DNA from: Megascapheus bottae
Lineage: Eukaryota; Chordata; Mammalia; Rodentia; Geomyidae
Direction: 5' to 3'
Length of the DNA stretch: 64,000 bases
NCBI GenBank assembly: GCA_024803745.1
Contig: JANJXV010000151.1
Span: forward strand, 1,922,001 to 1,986,000
Shown here: in pieces, positions 1-11,670 of the stretch
How positions within the stretch are numbered: position 1 is the first letter of the stretch
Layout of the letters: every line of letters starts with the position of its first letter
Position numbers and translations under genes: made by a program
The notes under the pieces: model-generated
The model's input: the letters and a program-made list of their open reading frames with translations, nothing else
Databases searched by the model: none
Told to the model about the DNA's origin: nothing

Positions 1-1517
1 AAAAACACCATTCTATGACTTCACACAACTCCATTTTGACTTCACACACCTCCATTCTATGAGTTCACACACCTCCATTTTATGACTTCACACACCTCCA
101 TTCTATGACTTCACATACCTCAATTCTATGACTTCACACACCTCCATTCTATGACTTCACACAGCTCCATTCTGTGACTTCACACACCTCCACTCTATGA
201 CTTCAAACACCTTCATTCTAACTTCACAAACATCCATTCTGTGACTTCACACACCTCCATTCTGTGACTTCAAACACCTTCATTCTGACTTCACACACCT
301 CCATTCTGTGACTTCACACACCTCCATTCTATGACTTCACACACCTCCATTCTGTGACTTCACACACCACCTTTTGAATTCACACACCTCCATTCTGTGA
401 CTTCACACACCTCCATTCTGTGACTTCACACACCTCCGTTTTGACTTCACACACTTCCATTCTGTGACTTCACACACCTCCATTCTGTGACTTCACACAC
501 CTCTATTGTTTCACTTCACACACCTCCATTCTTTGACTTCACACACCTCCACTCCATGACTTCACACAACTCCATTCTATGACTTCACACACCTTCATTC
601 TTACTTCAGAAACATCCATTCTCTGACTTCACAGACCTCCATTCTATGACTTCACAAACCTCTATTCTGTGACTTCACACACCTCCATTCTGAGTTCACA
701 CACCTCCATTCTCTGACTTCACACACCTCCATTCTTCCTTCACACACCTCCATTCTATGACTTCACACACTTCCATTCTATGACTTCACACACCTCCATT
801 CTGTGGCTTCACACACCTCCATTCTGAGTTCACACACCTCCATTCTGTGACTTCACACACCTCCATTCTGTGACTTCACACACCTCCATTCTGTGACTTC
901 ACACACCTCGAACCTATGACTTCACACACCTCCATTCTTTGAATTCAGACACCTCCATTCTGTGATTTAACACACCTCCATTCTATGACTTCACACACCT
1001 CATTTCTGAGTTGACACACCTCCATTCTGTGATTTCACACACCTCCAATCTGACATCACACACCTCCATTCTATGACTTCACACACCCCCATTCGTTGAC
1101 ATCAAAAACAAGCATTCTATGACTTCACACACCTCCATTGTGACTTCACACACCTCCATTCTGTGACTTCACACACCTCCATTCTGAGTTCACACACCTC
1201 CATTCTATGACTTCACAAACCCCCATTCTGAGTTCACATACGTCCATTCTATGACTTCACACACTTCCATTCTATGACTTCACACACCTCCATTCTATGA
1301 CTTGACACACCTCCATTCTGTGACTTCACACACCTCCATTCTATGACTTCACAAACCTCCATTCTGAGTTCACAGTCCTCCATTCTATGACTTCACACAC
1401 CTCCATTCTATGACCTCACACACCTCCATTCTGTGACTTCACACACCTCCATTCTGTGACTTCACACACCTCCATTTTGACTTCACACACTTCAATACTG
1501 TGACTTCACACACCTCC
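1..1517. repeat. Block A, copy 1, left arm (satellite upstream of LTR)
   Basis: Satellite monomers only. The window opens inside a marker in which TTGACATC is followed by an A-run and ACACCATTC. The same marker recurs at about 4,871, 6,916, 8,961, 9,928, 14,589 and 15,531. The arm matches 9,940-11,344 with scattered substitutions and a net loss of 112 bp in the second copy: the offset is 9,939 at the window start and 9,827 at the LTR. There is no gene. Confidence 0.85.
1512..1517. repeat. Target-site duplication, left of LTR copy 1
   Basis: ACCTCC, identical to the 6 bp directly after the LTR at 1838-1843. Removing the LTR and one copy of ACCTCC restores an ordinary monomer junction (CACACACCTCCATTC), so this is a true insertion footprint. 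Because every monomer contains ACCTCC, the exact 6-bp length also depends on the TG...CA rule for the element ends. Confidence 0.85.
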
Positions 1518-1603
1518 TGTTGTGAGCCAGAGTGGAATCAAACTGTACCTTGGCTTGCATCAGACGATGGCTTTGTTGTCTTATTGCTTTCTGGCCCTAT
1601 TCT

Positions 1604-1611
1604 ATGCAAAT
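1604..1611 (+). promoter_or_regulatory. Octamer motif ATGCAAAT in LTR U3
   Basis: A perfect ATGCAAAT, the binding site of POU/Oct factors, lies about 80 bp upstream of the polyadenylation signal in the U3 part of LTR copy 1. The second LTR copy has ATGTAAAT here (C to T at 11434), so the site is lost there. The match is seen directly; activity is inference. Confidence 0.4.
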
Positions 1612-1686
1612 GACCTGAGAATTACAATATGAATGTAACACCTGGAGGTTCCCTGGGTCAGGAGGTGGGAAGAAGGGGGAGTGGAA

Positions 1687-1692
1687 AATAAA
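1687..1692 (+). terminator. LTR polyadenylation signal AATAAA
   Basis: A canonical AATAAA in the LTR. About 50 bp downstream is a T- and GT-rich stretch (TGTGTCTGTCTCTCTTC), the usual layout of a retroviral polyadenylation site near the R/U5 border. It fixes the LTR orientation as +. Confidence 0.7.
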
Positions 1693-1837
1693 CCGGCAGT
1701 CTCGGCAGTCTTTACCTGGACTGCGGACATCCCGGACCCGCTGTGTCTGTCTCTCTTCTATTTCTTGCTAGTCCTTGCCCCCCGATTTCAGGAACCCCAA
1801 TCTGCGAACCCTGGTTTGCCGCCGGTTGGCCCCGGCA

Positions 1838-1843
1838 ACCTCC
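1838..1843. repeat. Target-site duplication, right of LTR copy 1
   Basis: ACCTCC directly after the terminal CA of the LTR, matching 1512-1517. The satellite continues in register with ATTCTATGAC. Confidence 0.85.
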
Positions 1844-3480
1844 ATTCTATGACTTCACACACCTCCATTTTGACTTCACACACCTCCATTCTATGACTTC
1901 ACACACCTTCATTCTTACTTTAGAAACATCCATTCTATGACTTCACACACCTCCATTGTATGACTTCAAAAACCTCCATTCTGTGACTTCACACACCTCC
2001 ATTCTATGACTTCACACACCTCCATTTTGTGACTTCACCCACCTCCATTGTGAGTTCACATACCTCCATTCTGTGATTCACACACCTTCATTCTGTGACT
2101 TCACACACCTCCATTCTATGACTTCACACACCTCCATTCTGTGACTTCACGCACCTCCATTCTATGACTTCAAACACCTCCATTCTGTGACTTCAAACAC
2201 CTCCATTTTGAGTACACAAACCTCCATGCTGTGACTTCACACACCTCTATTCTATGAATTCACACACCTCCATTCTATGGCTTCACACACTTCCATTCTA
2301 TGACTTCACACACCTCCATTCTGTGACTTCAAACACCTCCATTTTGAGTACACAAACCTCCATTCTGTGACTTCACACACCTCCATTCTATGAATTCACA
2401 CACCTCCATTCTATGACTTCACACACCTCCATTCTATGACTTCACACACCTCCATTCTATGAATTCACACACCTCCATTCTGTGACTTCACACACCTCCA
2501 TTTTATGACTTCACACACCTCCATTTTGTGACTTCACCCACATCCATTGTGAGTTCACATACCTCCATTCTGTGATTCACACACCTTCATTCTGTGACTT
2601 CACACACCTCCATTCTATGACTTCACACACCTCCATTCTGTGACTTCACGCACCTCCATTCTATGACTTCACACACCTCCATTCTGTGACTTCACACACC
2701 TTGATTCTATGATTTCACATACCTCCATTCTGACTTCACACACCTCCATTCTATGACTTCACACACCTCCATTCTGACTTCACACAGCTACATTGTGTGA
2801 CTTCACAAAACTCCATTCTATGATTTCACACCATACTATGACTCCACACACCTCCATCTATGACTTCACACACCTCCATTCTGAGTTCACACACCTCCAT
2901 TCTGTGACTTCACACACCTCCATTCTGACTTCACTCACCTCCATTGTATGGCTTCACACACCTCCATTCTGTGACTTCACACACCTCCATTCTATGACTT
3001 CACACACTTCAATTTGACGTCACACACCTCCATTCTATGAATTCACAAATCTCCATTCTATGACTTCACACACCTCCATTCTGACTTTACACACCTCCAT
3101 TCTATGACTTCACAAACCTCGAATCTGTGTCTTCAGTCACCTCCACTGTATGACTTCACACTCCTCCACTCTATGACTTCTCACACCTCTTTCTATGACT
3201 TCACCCACCTCCCTTCTATGACCGCACACCTCCATTCGAGACTTCACACACCTCCATTGTGTGACTTCACACACCTCCATTCTGTGACTTCACACACCTC
3301 CATTCTTTGACTTCACACACCTCTATTCTATGACTTCAAACACCTTCATTCTTCCTTCACAAACATCCATTCTATGACTTCACACACCTCCAATCTATGA
3401 TTTCACACACCTCCATTCTGTGATTCACACACCTGCATTCTGTGTTCACACACCTCAATTCTGTGAATTCACACACCACC
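1844..3480. repeat. Block A, copy 1, right arm
   Basis: Satellite only. Distinctive variants are GAGTACACAAACC near 2,215 and 2,345, a TACATTGTGTGAC monomer near 2,790, TGACGTCA at 3013-3020, and a cluster near 3,115-3,235 with TCTGTGTCTTCAGTC and ACCGCACACC. The same cluster reappears at about 12,898, 15,905 and 16,910, which ties this arm to the later copies. Open frames of 65-74 codons here are repeat by-products. Confidence 0.8.
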
Positions 3481-3627
3481 ATTCTGACTTCACACACCTC
3501 CATTCTATGACTTCACACACCTCCATTCTATGACTTCACACACCTCCATTCTGTGACTTCACACACCTCCATTCTGACTTCACACACCTCCATTCTGTGA
3601 CTTCACACACCTCCATTCTGACTTCAC

Positions 3628-5670
3628 ACAGCTCCATTCTATGACTTCACACAACTCCATTCTATGACTTCACAAACCTCCATTCTGTGACTTCACACAC
3701 CTCCATTCTGAATTCACACACCTCCATTCTGTGATTTCACACACCTCCATTCTTCCTTCACACACCTCCATTCTATGACTTCACACACTTCCATTCTATG
3801 ACTTCACACACCTCCATTCTGTGGCTTCACACACCTCCATTCTCAGTTCACACACCTCCATTCTGTGACTTCACGCACCTCCATTCTGTGACTTCACACA
3901 CCTCCATTCTGTGACTTCACCCACTTCGATCCTATGACTTCACACACCTCCATTCTATGAATTCACACACCTCCATTCTGTGATTTCACACACCTCCATT
4001 CTATGACTTCACACACCTCCATTCTGTGACTTCACACACCTCCATTCTGAGTTCGCACACCTCCATTCTATGATTTCACAAACCCCCATTCTGAGTTCAC
4101 AGACCTCCATTCTATGACTTCACACACTTCCATTCTATGACTTCACACACCTCCATTCTGACTTCACACACCTCCATTCTGACTGCACACACCTCAGTTC
4201 TTTGACTTCACACACCTCCATTCTATGATTTCACACACTTCCATTCTATGACTTCACACACCTCCATTCTATGACTTCACAAACCTCATTTCTGAGTTGA
4301 CACACCTCCATTCTGTGATTTCACACACCTCCATTCTGACTTCACACCTCCATTCTATGATTTCACACACCTCCATTCATTGACATCAAAAACAACCATT
4401 CTATGACTTCACACAACTCCATTGTGACTTCACACACGTCCATTCTATGAATTCACACACCTCCATTTTATGACTTCACACACCTCCATTATATGACTTC
4501 ACACACCTCCATTCTTTGACTTCACACACCTCCATTCTATGACTTCACAAACCTCCATTCTGAGTTCACAGACCTCCATTCTATGACTTCACACACCTCC
4601 ATTCTATGACTTCACTCACCTCTATTCTGACTTCACACACCTCAATTCTGACTTCACACACCTCAATTCTGTGACTTCACACACCTCCATTCAATGATTT
4701 CACACACTTCCATTCTATGACTTCACAAACCTCCATTCTGTGGCTTCACACACCTACATTCTGAGTTCACACACCTCCATTCTGTGACTTCACACACCTC
4801 CATTCTGTGATTTCACACACCTCCAATCTGACTTCACACACCTCCATTCTATGACTTCACACACCTCCATTCGTTGACATCAAAAAACACCATTCTATGA
4901 CTTCACACAACTCAATTTAGACTTCACACACCTCCATTCTATGAGTTCACACACCTCCATTTTATGACTTCACACACCTCCATTCTATGACTTCACACAC
5001 CTCAATTCTATGACTTCACACACCTCCATTCTATGACTTCACACACCTCCATTCTGTGACTTCACACACCTCCACTCTATGACTTCAAACACCTTCATTC
5101 TTACTTCACAAACATCCATTCTGTGACTTCACACACCTCCATTCTGTGACTTCACACACCTTCATTCTGACTTCACACACCTTCATTCTGTGACTACACA
5201 CACCTCAATTCTGTGACTTCACACACCTCCATTCTGACTTCACATACCTCCATTCTATGATTTCACACACCTCCATTATATGACTTCACACACCTCCATG
5301 CTGTGACTTCACACACCACCTTTTTGACTTCACACACCTCCATTATGTGACTTCACACACCTCCATTCTGTGACTTCACACACCTCCGTTTTGACTTCAC
5401 ACACTTCCATACTGTGACTTCACACACCTCCATTCTGTGACTTCACACACCTCTATTGTTTCACTTTACACACCTCCATTCTTTGACTTCACACACCTCC
5501 ATTCTATGAGTTCACACACCTCCATTCTATGAGTTCACACACCTCCAATTTGACTTCACACACCTCCATTCTATGACTTCACACACCTCCATTCTGTGAC
5601 TTCACACACCTCCATTCTGACTTCACACACCTCCATTCTGTGACTTCACACACCTCCATTCTGACTTCAC
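3628..5670. repeat. 2,045-bp higher-order repeat B, copy 1 (2,043 bp)
   Basis: First of three tandem copies. The phase is set by the CACACAGCTCC variant at 3,628, 5,671 and 7,716. This copy is 2 bp shorter because one monomer near 4,340 reads TTCACACCTCC instead of TTCACACACCTCC. Internal markers include ATTCTTCCTTCACAC, ACTTCGATCC, GAGTTCGCACAC, CTGACTGCACAC and TTCGTTGACATC (4,871). Homology to the next copy begins somewhat upstream, near 3,500. Confidence 0.9.
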
Positions 5671-7715
5671 ACAGCTCCATTCTATGACTTCACACAACTC
5701 CATTCTATGACTTCACAAACCTCCATTCTGTGACTTCACACACCTCCATTCTGAATTCACACACCTCCATTCTGTGACTTCACACACCTCCATTCTTCCT
5801 TCACACACCTCCATTCTATGACTTCACACACTTCCATTCTATGACTTCACACACCTCCATTCTGTGGCTTCACACACCTCCATTCTCAGTTCACACACCT
5901 CCATTCTGTGACTTCACGCACCTCCATTCTGTGACTTCACACACCTCCATTCTGTGACTTCACCCACTTCGATCCTATGACTTCACACACCTCCATTCTA
6001 TGAATTCACACACCTCCATTCTGTGATTTCACACACCTCCATTCTATGACTTCACACACCTCCATTCTGTGACTTCACACACCTCCATTCTGAGTTCGCA
6101 CACCTCCATTCTATGATTTCACAAACCCCCATTCTGAGTTCACAGACCTCCATTCTATGACTTCACACACTTCCATTCTATGACTTCACACACCTCCATT
6201 CTGACTTCACACACCTCCATTCTGACTGCACACACCTCAGTTCTTTGACTTCACACACCTCCATTCTATGATTTCACACACTTCCATTCTATGACTTCAC
6301 ACACCTCCATTCTATGACTTCACACACCTCATTTCTGAGTTGACACACCTCCATTCTGTGATTTCACACACCTCCATTCTGACTTCACACACCTCCAGTC
6401 TATGATTTCACACACCTCCATTCATTGACATCAAAAACAACCATTCTATGACTTCACACAACTCCATTGTGACTTCACACACGTCCATTCTATGAATTCA
6501 CACACCTCCATTTTATGACTTCACACACCTCCATTATATGACTTCACACACCTCCATTCTTTCACTTCACACACCTCCATTCTATGACTTCACAAACCTC
6601 CATCCTGAGTTCACAGACCTCCATTCTATGACTTCACACACCTCCATTCTATGACTTCACTCACCTCTATTCTGACTTCACACACCTCAATTCTGACTTC
6701 ACACACCTCAATTCTGTGACTTCACACACCTCCATTCAATGATTTCACACACTTCCATTCTATGACTTCACAAACCTCCATTCTGTGGCTTCACACACCT
6801 ACATTCTGAGTTCACACACCTCCATTCTGTGACTTCACACACCTCCATTCTGTGATTTCACACACCTCCAATCTGACTTCACACACCTCCATTCTATGAC
6901 TTCACACACCTCCATTCGTTGACATCAAAAAACACCATTCTATGACTTCACACAACTCAATTTAGACTTCACACACCTCCATTCTATGAGTTCACACACC
7001 TCCATTTTATGACTTCACACACCTCCATTCTATGACTTCACACACCTCAATTCTATGACTTCACACACCTCCATTCTATGACTTCACACACCTCCATTCT
7101 GTGACTTCACACACCTCCACTCTATGACTTCAAACACCTTCATTCTTACTTCACAAACATCCATTCTGTGACTTCACACATCTCCATTCTGTGACTTCAC
7201 ACACCTTCATTCTGACTTCACACACCTTCATTCTGTGACTACACACACCTCAATTCTGTGACTTCACACACCTCCATTCTGACTTCACATACCTCCATTC
7301 TATGATTTCACACACCTCCATTATATGACTTCACACACCTCCATGCTGTGACTTCACACACCACCTTTTTGACTTCACACACCTCCATTATGTGACTTCA
7401 CACACCTCCATTCTGTGACTTCACACACCTCCGTTTTGACTTCACACACTTCCATACTGTGACTTCACACACCTCCATTCTGTGACTTCACACACCTCTA
7501 TTGTTTCACTTCACACACCTCCATTCTTTGACTTCACACACCTCCATTCTATGAGTTCACACACCTCCATTCTATGAGTTCACACACCTCCAATTTGACT
7601 TCACACACCTCCATTCTATGACTTCACACGCCTCCATTCTGTGACTTCACACACCTCCATTCTGACTTCACACACCTCCATTCTGTGACTTCACACACCT
7701 CCATTCTGACTTCAC
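5671..7715. repeat. 2,045-bp higher-order repeat B, copy 2
   Basis: Collinear with copy 1 over its full length, with only scattered single-base differences by eye. Examples are CTCCAGTCTATG near 6,395 and TTTCACTTC near 6,558, each private to this copy. TTCGTTGACATC falls at 6,916, exactly 2,045 bp from both neighbours. Such close identity implies recent amplification or ongoing homogenisation. Confidence 0.9.
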
Positions 7716-9670
7716 ACAGCTCCATTCTATGACTTCACACAACTCCATTCTATGACTTCACAAACCTCCATTCTGTGACTTCACACACCTCCATTCTGAA
7801 TTCACACACCTCCATTCTGTGACTTCACACACCTCCATTCTTCCTTCACACACCTCCATTCTATGACTTCACACACTTCCATTCTATGACTTCACACACC
7901 TCCATTCTGTGGCTTCACACACCTCCATTCTCAGTTCACACACCTCCATTCTGTGACTTCACGCACCTCCATTCTGTGACTTCACACACCTCCATTCTGT
8001 GACTTCACCCACTTCGATCCTATGACTTCACACACCTCCATTCTATGAATTCACACACCTCCATTCTGTGATTTCACACACCTCCATTCTATGACTTCAC
8101 ACACCTCCATTCTGTGACTTCACACACCTCCATTCTGAGTTCGCACACCTCCATTCTATGATTTCACAAACCCCCATTCTGAGTTCACAGACCTCCATTC
8201 TATGACTTCACACACTTCCATTCTATGACTTCACACACCTCCATTCTGACTTCACACACCTCCATTCTGACTGCACACACCTCAGTTCTTTGACTTCACA
8301 CACCTCCATTCTATGATTTCACACACTTCCATTCTATGACTTCACACACCTCCATTCTATGACTTCACACACCTCATTTCTGAGTTGACACACCTCCATT
8401 CTGTGATTTCACACACCTCCATTCTGACTTCACACACCTCCATTCTATGATTTCACACACCTCCATTCATTGACATCAAAAACAACCATTCTATGACTTC
8501 ACACAACTCCATTGTGACTTCACACACGTCCATTCTATGAATTCACACACCTCCATTTTATGACTTCACACACCTCCATTATATGACTTCACACACCTCC
8601 ATTCTTTGACTTCACAGACCTCCATTCTATGACTTCACAAACCTCCATCCTGAGTTCACAGACCTCCATTCTATGACTTCACACACCTCCATTCTATGAC
8701 TTCACTCACCTCTATTCTGACTTCACACACCTCAATTCTGACTTCACACACCTCAATTCTGTGACTTCACACACCTCCATTCAATGATTTCACACACTTC
8801 CATTCTATGACTTCACAAACCTCCATTCTGTGGCTTCACACACCTACATTCTGAGTTCACACACCTCCATTCTGTGACTTCACACACCTCCATTCTGTGA
8901 TTTCACACACCTCCAATCTGACTTCACACACCTCCATTCTATGACTTCACACACCTCCATTCGTTGACATCAAAAAACACCATTCTATGACTTCACACAA
9001 CTCAATTTAGACTTCACACACCTCCATTCTATGAGTTCACACACCTCCATTTTATGACTTCACACACCTCCATTCTATGACTTCACACACCTCAATTCTA
9101 TGACTTCACACACCTCCATTCTATGACTTCACACACCTCCATTCTGTGACTTCACACACCTCCACTCTATGACTTCAAACACCTTCATTCTTACTTCACA
9201 AACATCCATTCTGTGACTTCACACACCTCCATTCTGTGACTTCACACACCTTCATTCTGACTTCACACACCTTCATTCTGTGACTACACACACCTCAATT
9301 CTGTGACTTCACACACCTCCATTCTGACTTCACATACCTCCATTCTATGATTTCACACACCTCCATTATATGACTTCACACACCTCCATGCTGTGACTTC
9401 ACACACCACCTTTTTGACTTCACACACCTCCATTATGTGACTTCACACACCTCCATTCTGTGACTTCACACACCTCCGTTTTGACTTCACACACTTCCAT
9501 ACTGTGACTTCACACACCTCCATTCTGTGACTTCACACACCTCTATTGTTTCACTTCACACACCTCCATTCTTTGACTTCACACACCTCCATTCTATGAG
9601 TTCACACACCTCCATTCTATGAGTTCACACACCTCCAATTTGACTTCACACACCTCCATTCTATGACTTC
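7716..9670. repeat. 2,045-bp higher-order repeat B, copy 3 (3' truncated)
   Basis: Collinear with copies 1 and 2 (TTCGTTGACATC at 8,961, spacing 2,045) until about 9,670. There CACATACCTTCATTC replaces the expected CACACACCTCC and the sequence passes into a different linker. About 90 bp of the unit is therefore missing at its end. Confidence 0.85.
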
Positions 9671-9939
9671 ACATACCTTCATTCTTACTTCAGAGACATC
9701 CATTCTGTGACTTCACACACCTCCATTCTACGACTTCACAAACCTCCATTCTGTGACTTCACACACCTCCATTCTGATTTCACACACCTCCATTCTGTGA
9801 CTTCACACACCTACATTCTGAGGTCACACACCTCCATTCTGTGACTTTACACACTTCCATTCTGTGATTTCACACACCTCCAATCTGACTTCACACACCT
9901 CCATTCTATGACTTCACACACCTCCATTCGTTGACATCA
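9671..9939. repeat. Linker between HOR B and block A copy 2
   Basis: Satellite with marker variants TTACTTCAGAGACATCC, TTCTACGACTTC and TGAGGTCACAC. The same linker is found at 15,274-15,542 after the fourth HOR B copy, so it is part of the larger repeating block. Confidence 0.75.
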
Positions 9940-11338
9940 AAAAACACCATTCTATGACTTCACACAACTCCATTTTGACTTCACACACCTCCATTCTATG
10001 AGTTCACACACCTCCATTTTATGACTTCACACACCTCCTTTCTATGACTTCACACACCTCAATTCTATGACTTCACACACCTCCATTCTATGACTTCACA
10101 CACCTCCATTCTGTGACTTCACACACCTCCACTCTATGACTTCAAACACCTTCATTCTAACTTCACAAACATCCATTCTGTGACTTCACACACCTCCATT
10201 CTGTGACTTCACACACCTTCATTCTGACTTCACACACCTCCATTCTGTGACTTCACACACCTCCATTCTATGACTTCACACACCTCCATTCTGTGACTTC
10301 ACACACCACCTTTTTGACTTCACACACCTCCATTCTGTGACTTCACACACCTCCATTCTGTGACTTCACACACCTCCGTTTTGACTTCACACACTTCCAT
10401 TCTGTGACTTCACACACCTCCATTCTGTGACTTCACACACCTCTACTGATTCACTTCACACACCTCTATTCTTTGACTTCACACACCTCCATTCCATGAC
10501 TTCACACAACTCCATTCTATGACTTCACACACCTTCATTCTTACTTCAGAAACATCCATTCTCTGACTTCACAGACCTCCATTCTATGACTTCACAAACC
10601 TCCATTCTGTGACTTCACACACCTCCATTCTGAGTTCACACACCTCCATTCTCTGACTTCACACACCTCCATTCTTCCTTCACACACCTCCATTCTATGA
10701 CTTCACACACTTCCATTCTATGACTTCACACACCTCCATTCTGTGGCGTCACACACCTCCATTCTGAGTTCACACACCTCCATTCTGTGACTTCACACAC
10801 CTCCATTCTGTGACTTCACACACCTCCATTCTGTGACTTCACACACCTCCATTCTGTGACTTCACACACCTCGAACCTATGACTTCACACACCTCCATTC
10901 TTTGAATTCACACACCTCCATTCTGTGATTTAACACACCTCCATACTATGACTTCACACACCTCATTTCTGAGTTGACACACCTCCATTCTGTGATTTCA
11001 CACACCTCCAATCTGACATCACACACCTCCATTCTATGACTTCACACACCCCCATTCGTTGACATCAAAAACAACCATTCTATGACTTCACACAACTCCA
11101 TTGTGACTTCACACACCTCCATTCTGTGACTTCACACACCTCCATTCTGAGTTCACACACCTCCATTCTATGACTTCACAAACCCCCATTCTGAGTTCAC
11201 AGTCCTCCATTCTATGACTTCACACACCTCAATTCTATGCCTTCACAAACCTCCATTCTGTGACTTCACACACCTCCATTCTGTGACTTCACACACCTCC
11301 ATTTTGACTTCACACACTTCAATTCTGTGACTTCACAC
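9940..11338. repeat. Block A, copy 2, left arm
   Basis: Matches 1-1,511 in the same order of variants: TTACTTCAGAAACATCC, ACCTCGAACC, the TTCGTTGACATC marker at 11,056, and then the LTR. Relative to copy 1 it carries a net 112-bp loss made of monomer-sized indels. Confidence 0.85.
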
Positions 11339-11344
11339 ACCTCC
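11339..11344. repeat. Target-site duplication, left of LTR copy 2
   Basis: ACCTCC, identical to 11665-11670 and to the duplication around LTR copy 1, at the same monomer phase. Confidence 0.85.
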
Positions 11345-11664
11345 TGTTGTGAGCCAGAGTGGAATCAAACTGTACCTTGGCTTGCATCAGACTATGGCTT
11401 TGTTGTCTTTTTGCTTTCTGGCCCTATTCTATGTAAATGACCTGAGAATTACAATATGAATGTAACACCTGGAGGTTCCCTGGGTCAGGAGGAGGGAAGA
11501 AGGGGGAGTGGAAAATAAACCGGCAGTCTCGGCAGTCTTTACCTGGACTGCGGACATCCCGGACCCGCTGTGTCTGTCTCTCTTCTATTTCTTGCTAGTC
11601 CTTGCCCCCCGATTTCAGGAACCCCAATCTGCGAACCCTGGTTTGCCGCCGGTTGGCCCCGGCA
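11345..11664 (+). mobile_element. Solo LTR of an endogenous retrovirus, copy 2
   Basis: A 320-bp LTR in the same orientation, insertion site and duplication as the copy at 1518-1837. By eye the two differ at four bases and no indels: G1566/T11393, A1583/T11410, C1607/T11434 and T1666/A11493. All four lie upstream of the polyadenylation signal at 11514-11519. Since the flanking satellite matches too, this copy arose by duplication of the whole block and not by a second insertion. There is no internal proviral sequence, so no viral protein is encoded. All CpGs in the GC-rich 3' part are retained. Confidence 0.85.
11514..11519 (+). terminator. LTR polyadenylation signal AATAAA, copy 2
   Basis: Same position within the LTR as the AATAAA of copy 1, followed by the same T/GT-rich tract. 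Confidence 0.65.
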
Positions 11665-11670
11665 ACCTCC
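11665..11670. repeat. Target-site duplication, right of LTR copy 2
   Basis: ACCTCC right after the terminal CA, matching 11339-11344. The satellite resumes in register with ATTCTGTGAC. Confidence 0.85.

Larger units (their letters stand above)
1518..1837 (+). mobile_element. Solo LTR of an endogenous retrovirus, copy 1
   Basis: A 320-bp non-satellite sequence starting TGTTGTGAGCC and ending CCCCGGCA, with the canonical TG...CA ends. It carries AATAAA at 1687-1692 followed by a T/GT-rich stretch, as expected for the R/U5 part of an LTR in + orientation. It is flanked by a 6-bp target-site duplication, the length usual for class II (ERVK, beta-like) elements; class I usually has 4 bp and class III 5 bp. 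No primer binding site, gag, pol, env or second LTR is adjacent, since satellite resumes at once, so this is a solo LTR left by recombination between the two LTRs of a provirus. It cannot encode viral proteins. The last 150 bp is GC-rich with about ten CpGs. The family name is unknown to me. Confidence 0.85.

Noticed and set aside
1838..1860. Primer binding site and start of a provirus after the LTR
   Set aside because: Satellite resumes immediately after the 6-bp duplication, with no tRNA-complementary 18-mer and no internal viral sequence.
1681..1896. Open frame of 71 codons running from the LTR into the satellite (also at 11508-11723)
   Set aside because: It starts at GTG, lies in the non-coding R/U5 part of a solo LTR and ends in satellite monomers. 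It has no Kozak context or known domain. The near-identity of the two copies only reflects the block duplication.
1743..1940. Second open frame across the LTR/satellite border (also at 11570-11767, and a minus-strand frame at 11539-11760)
   Set aside because: It overlaps the previous frame in another phase and consists mostly of translated monomers. There is no sign of selection on codons.
2793..3310. Plus-strand open frames of 65-75 codons reading mainly as SMTSHTSI-type repeats (also near 12573-13093, 15894-17105 and 34608-34832)
   Set aside because: These are low-complexity translations of the satellite where 21-bp units happen to keep frame. Any such array gives them.
1518..11664. The two LTRs as the 5' and 3' ends of one provirus
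   Set aside because: Each has its own complete 6-bp duplication, and the 9.5 kb between them is satellite with HOR structure, not gag-pol-env.
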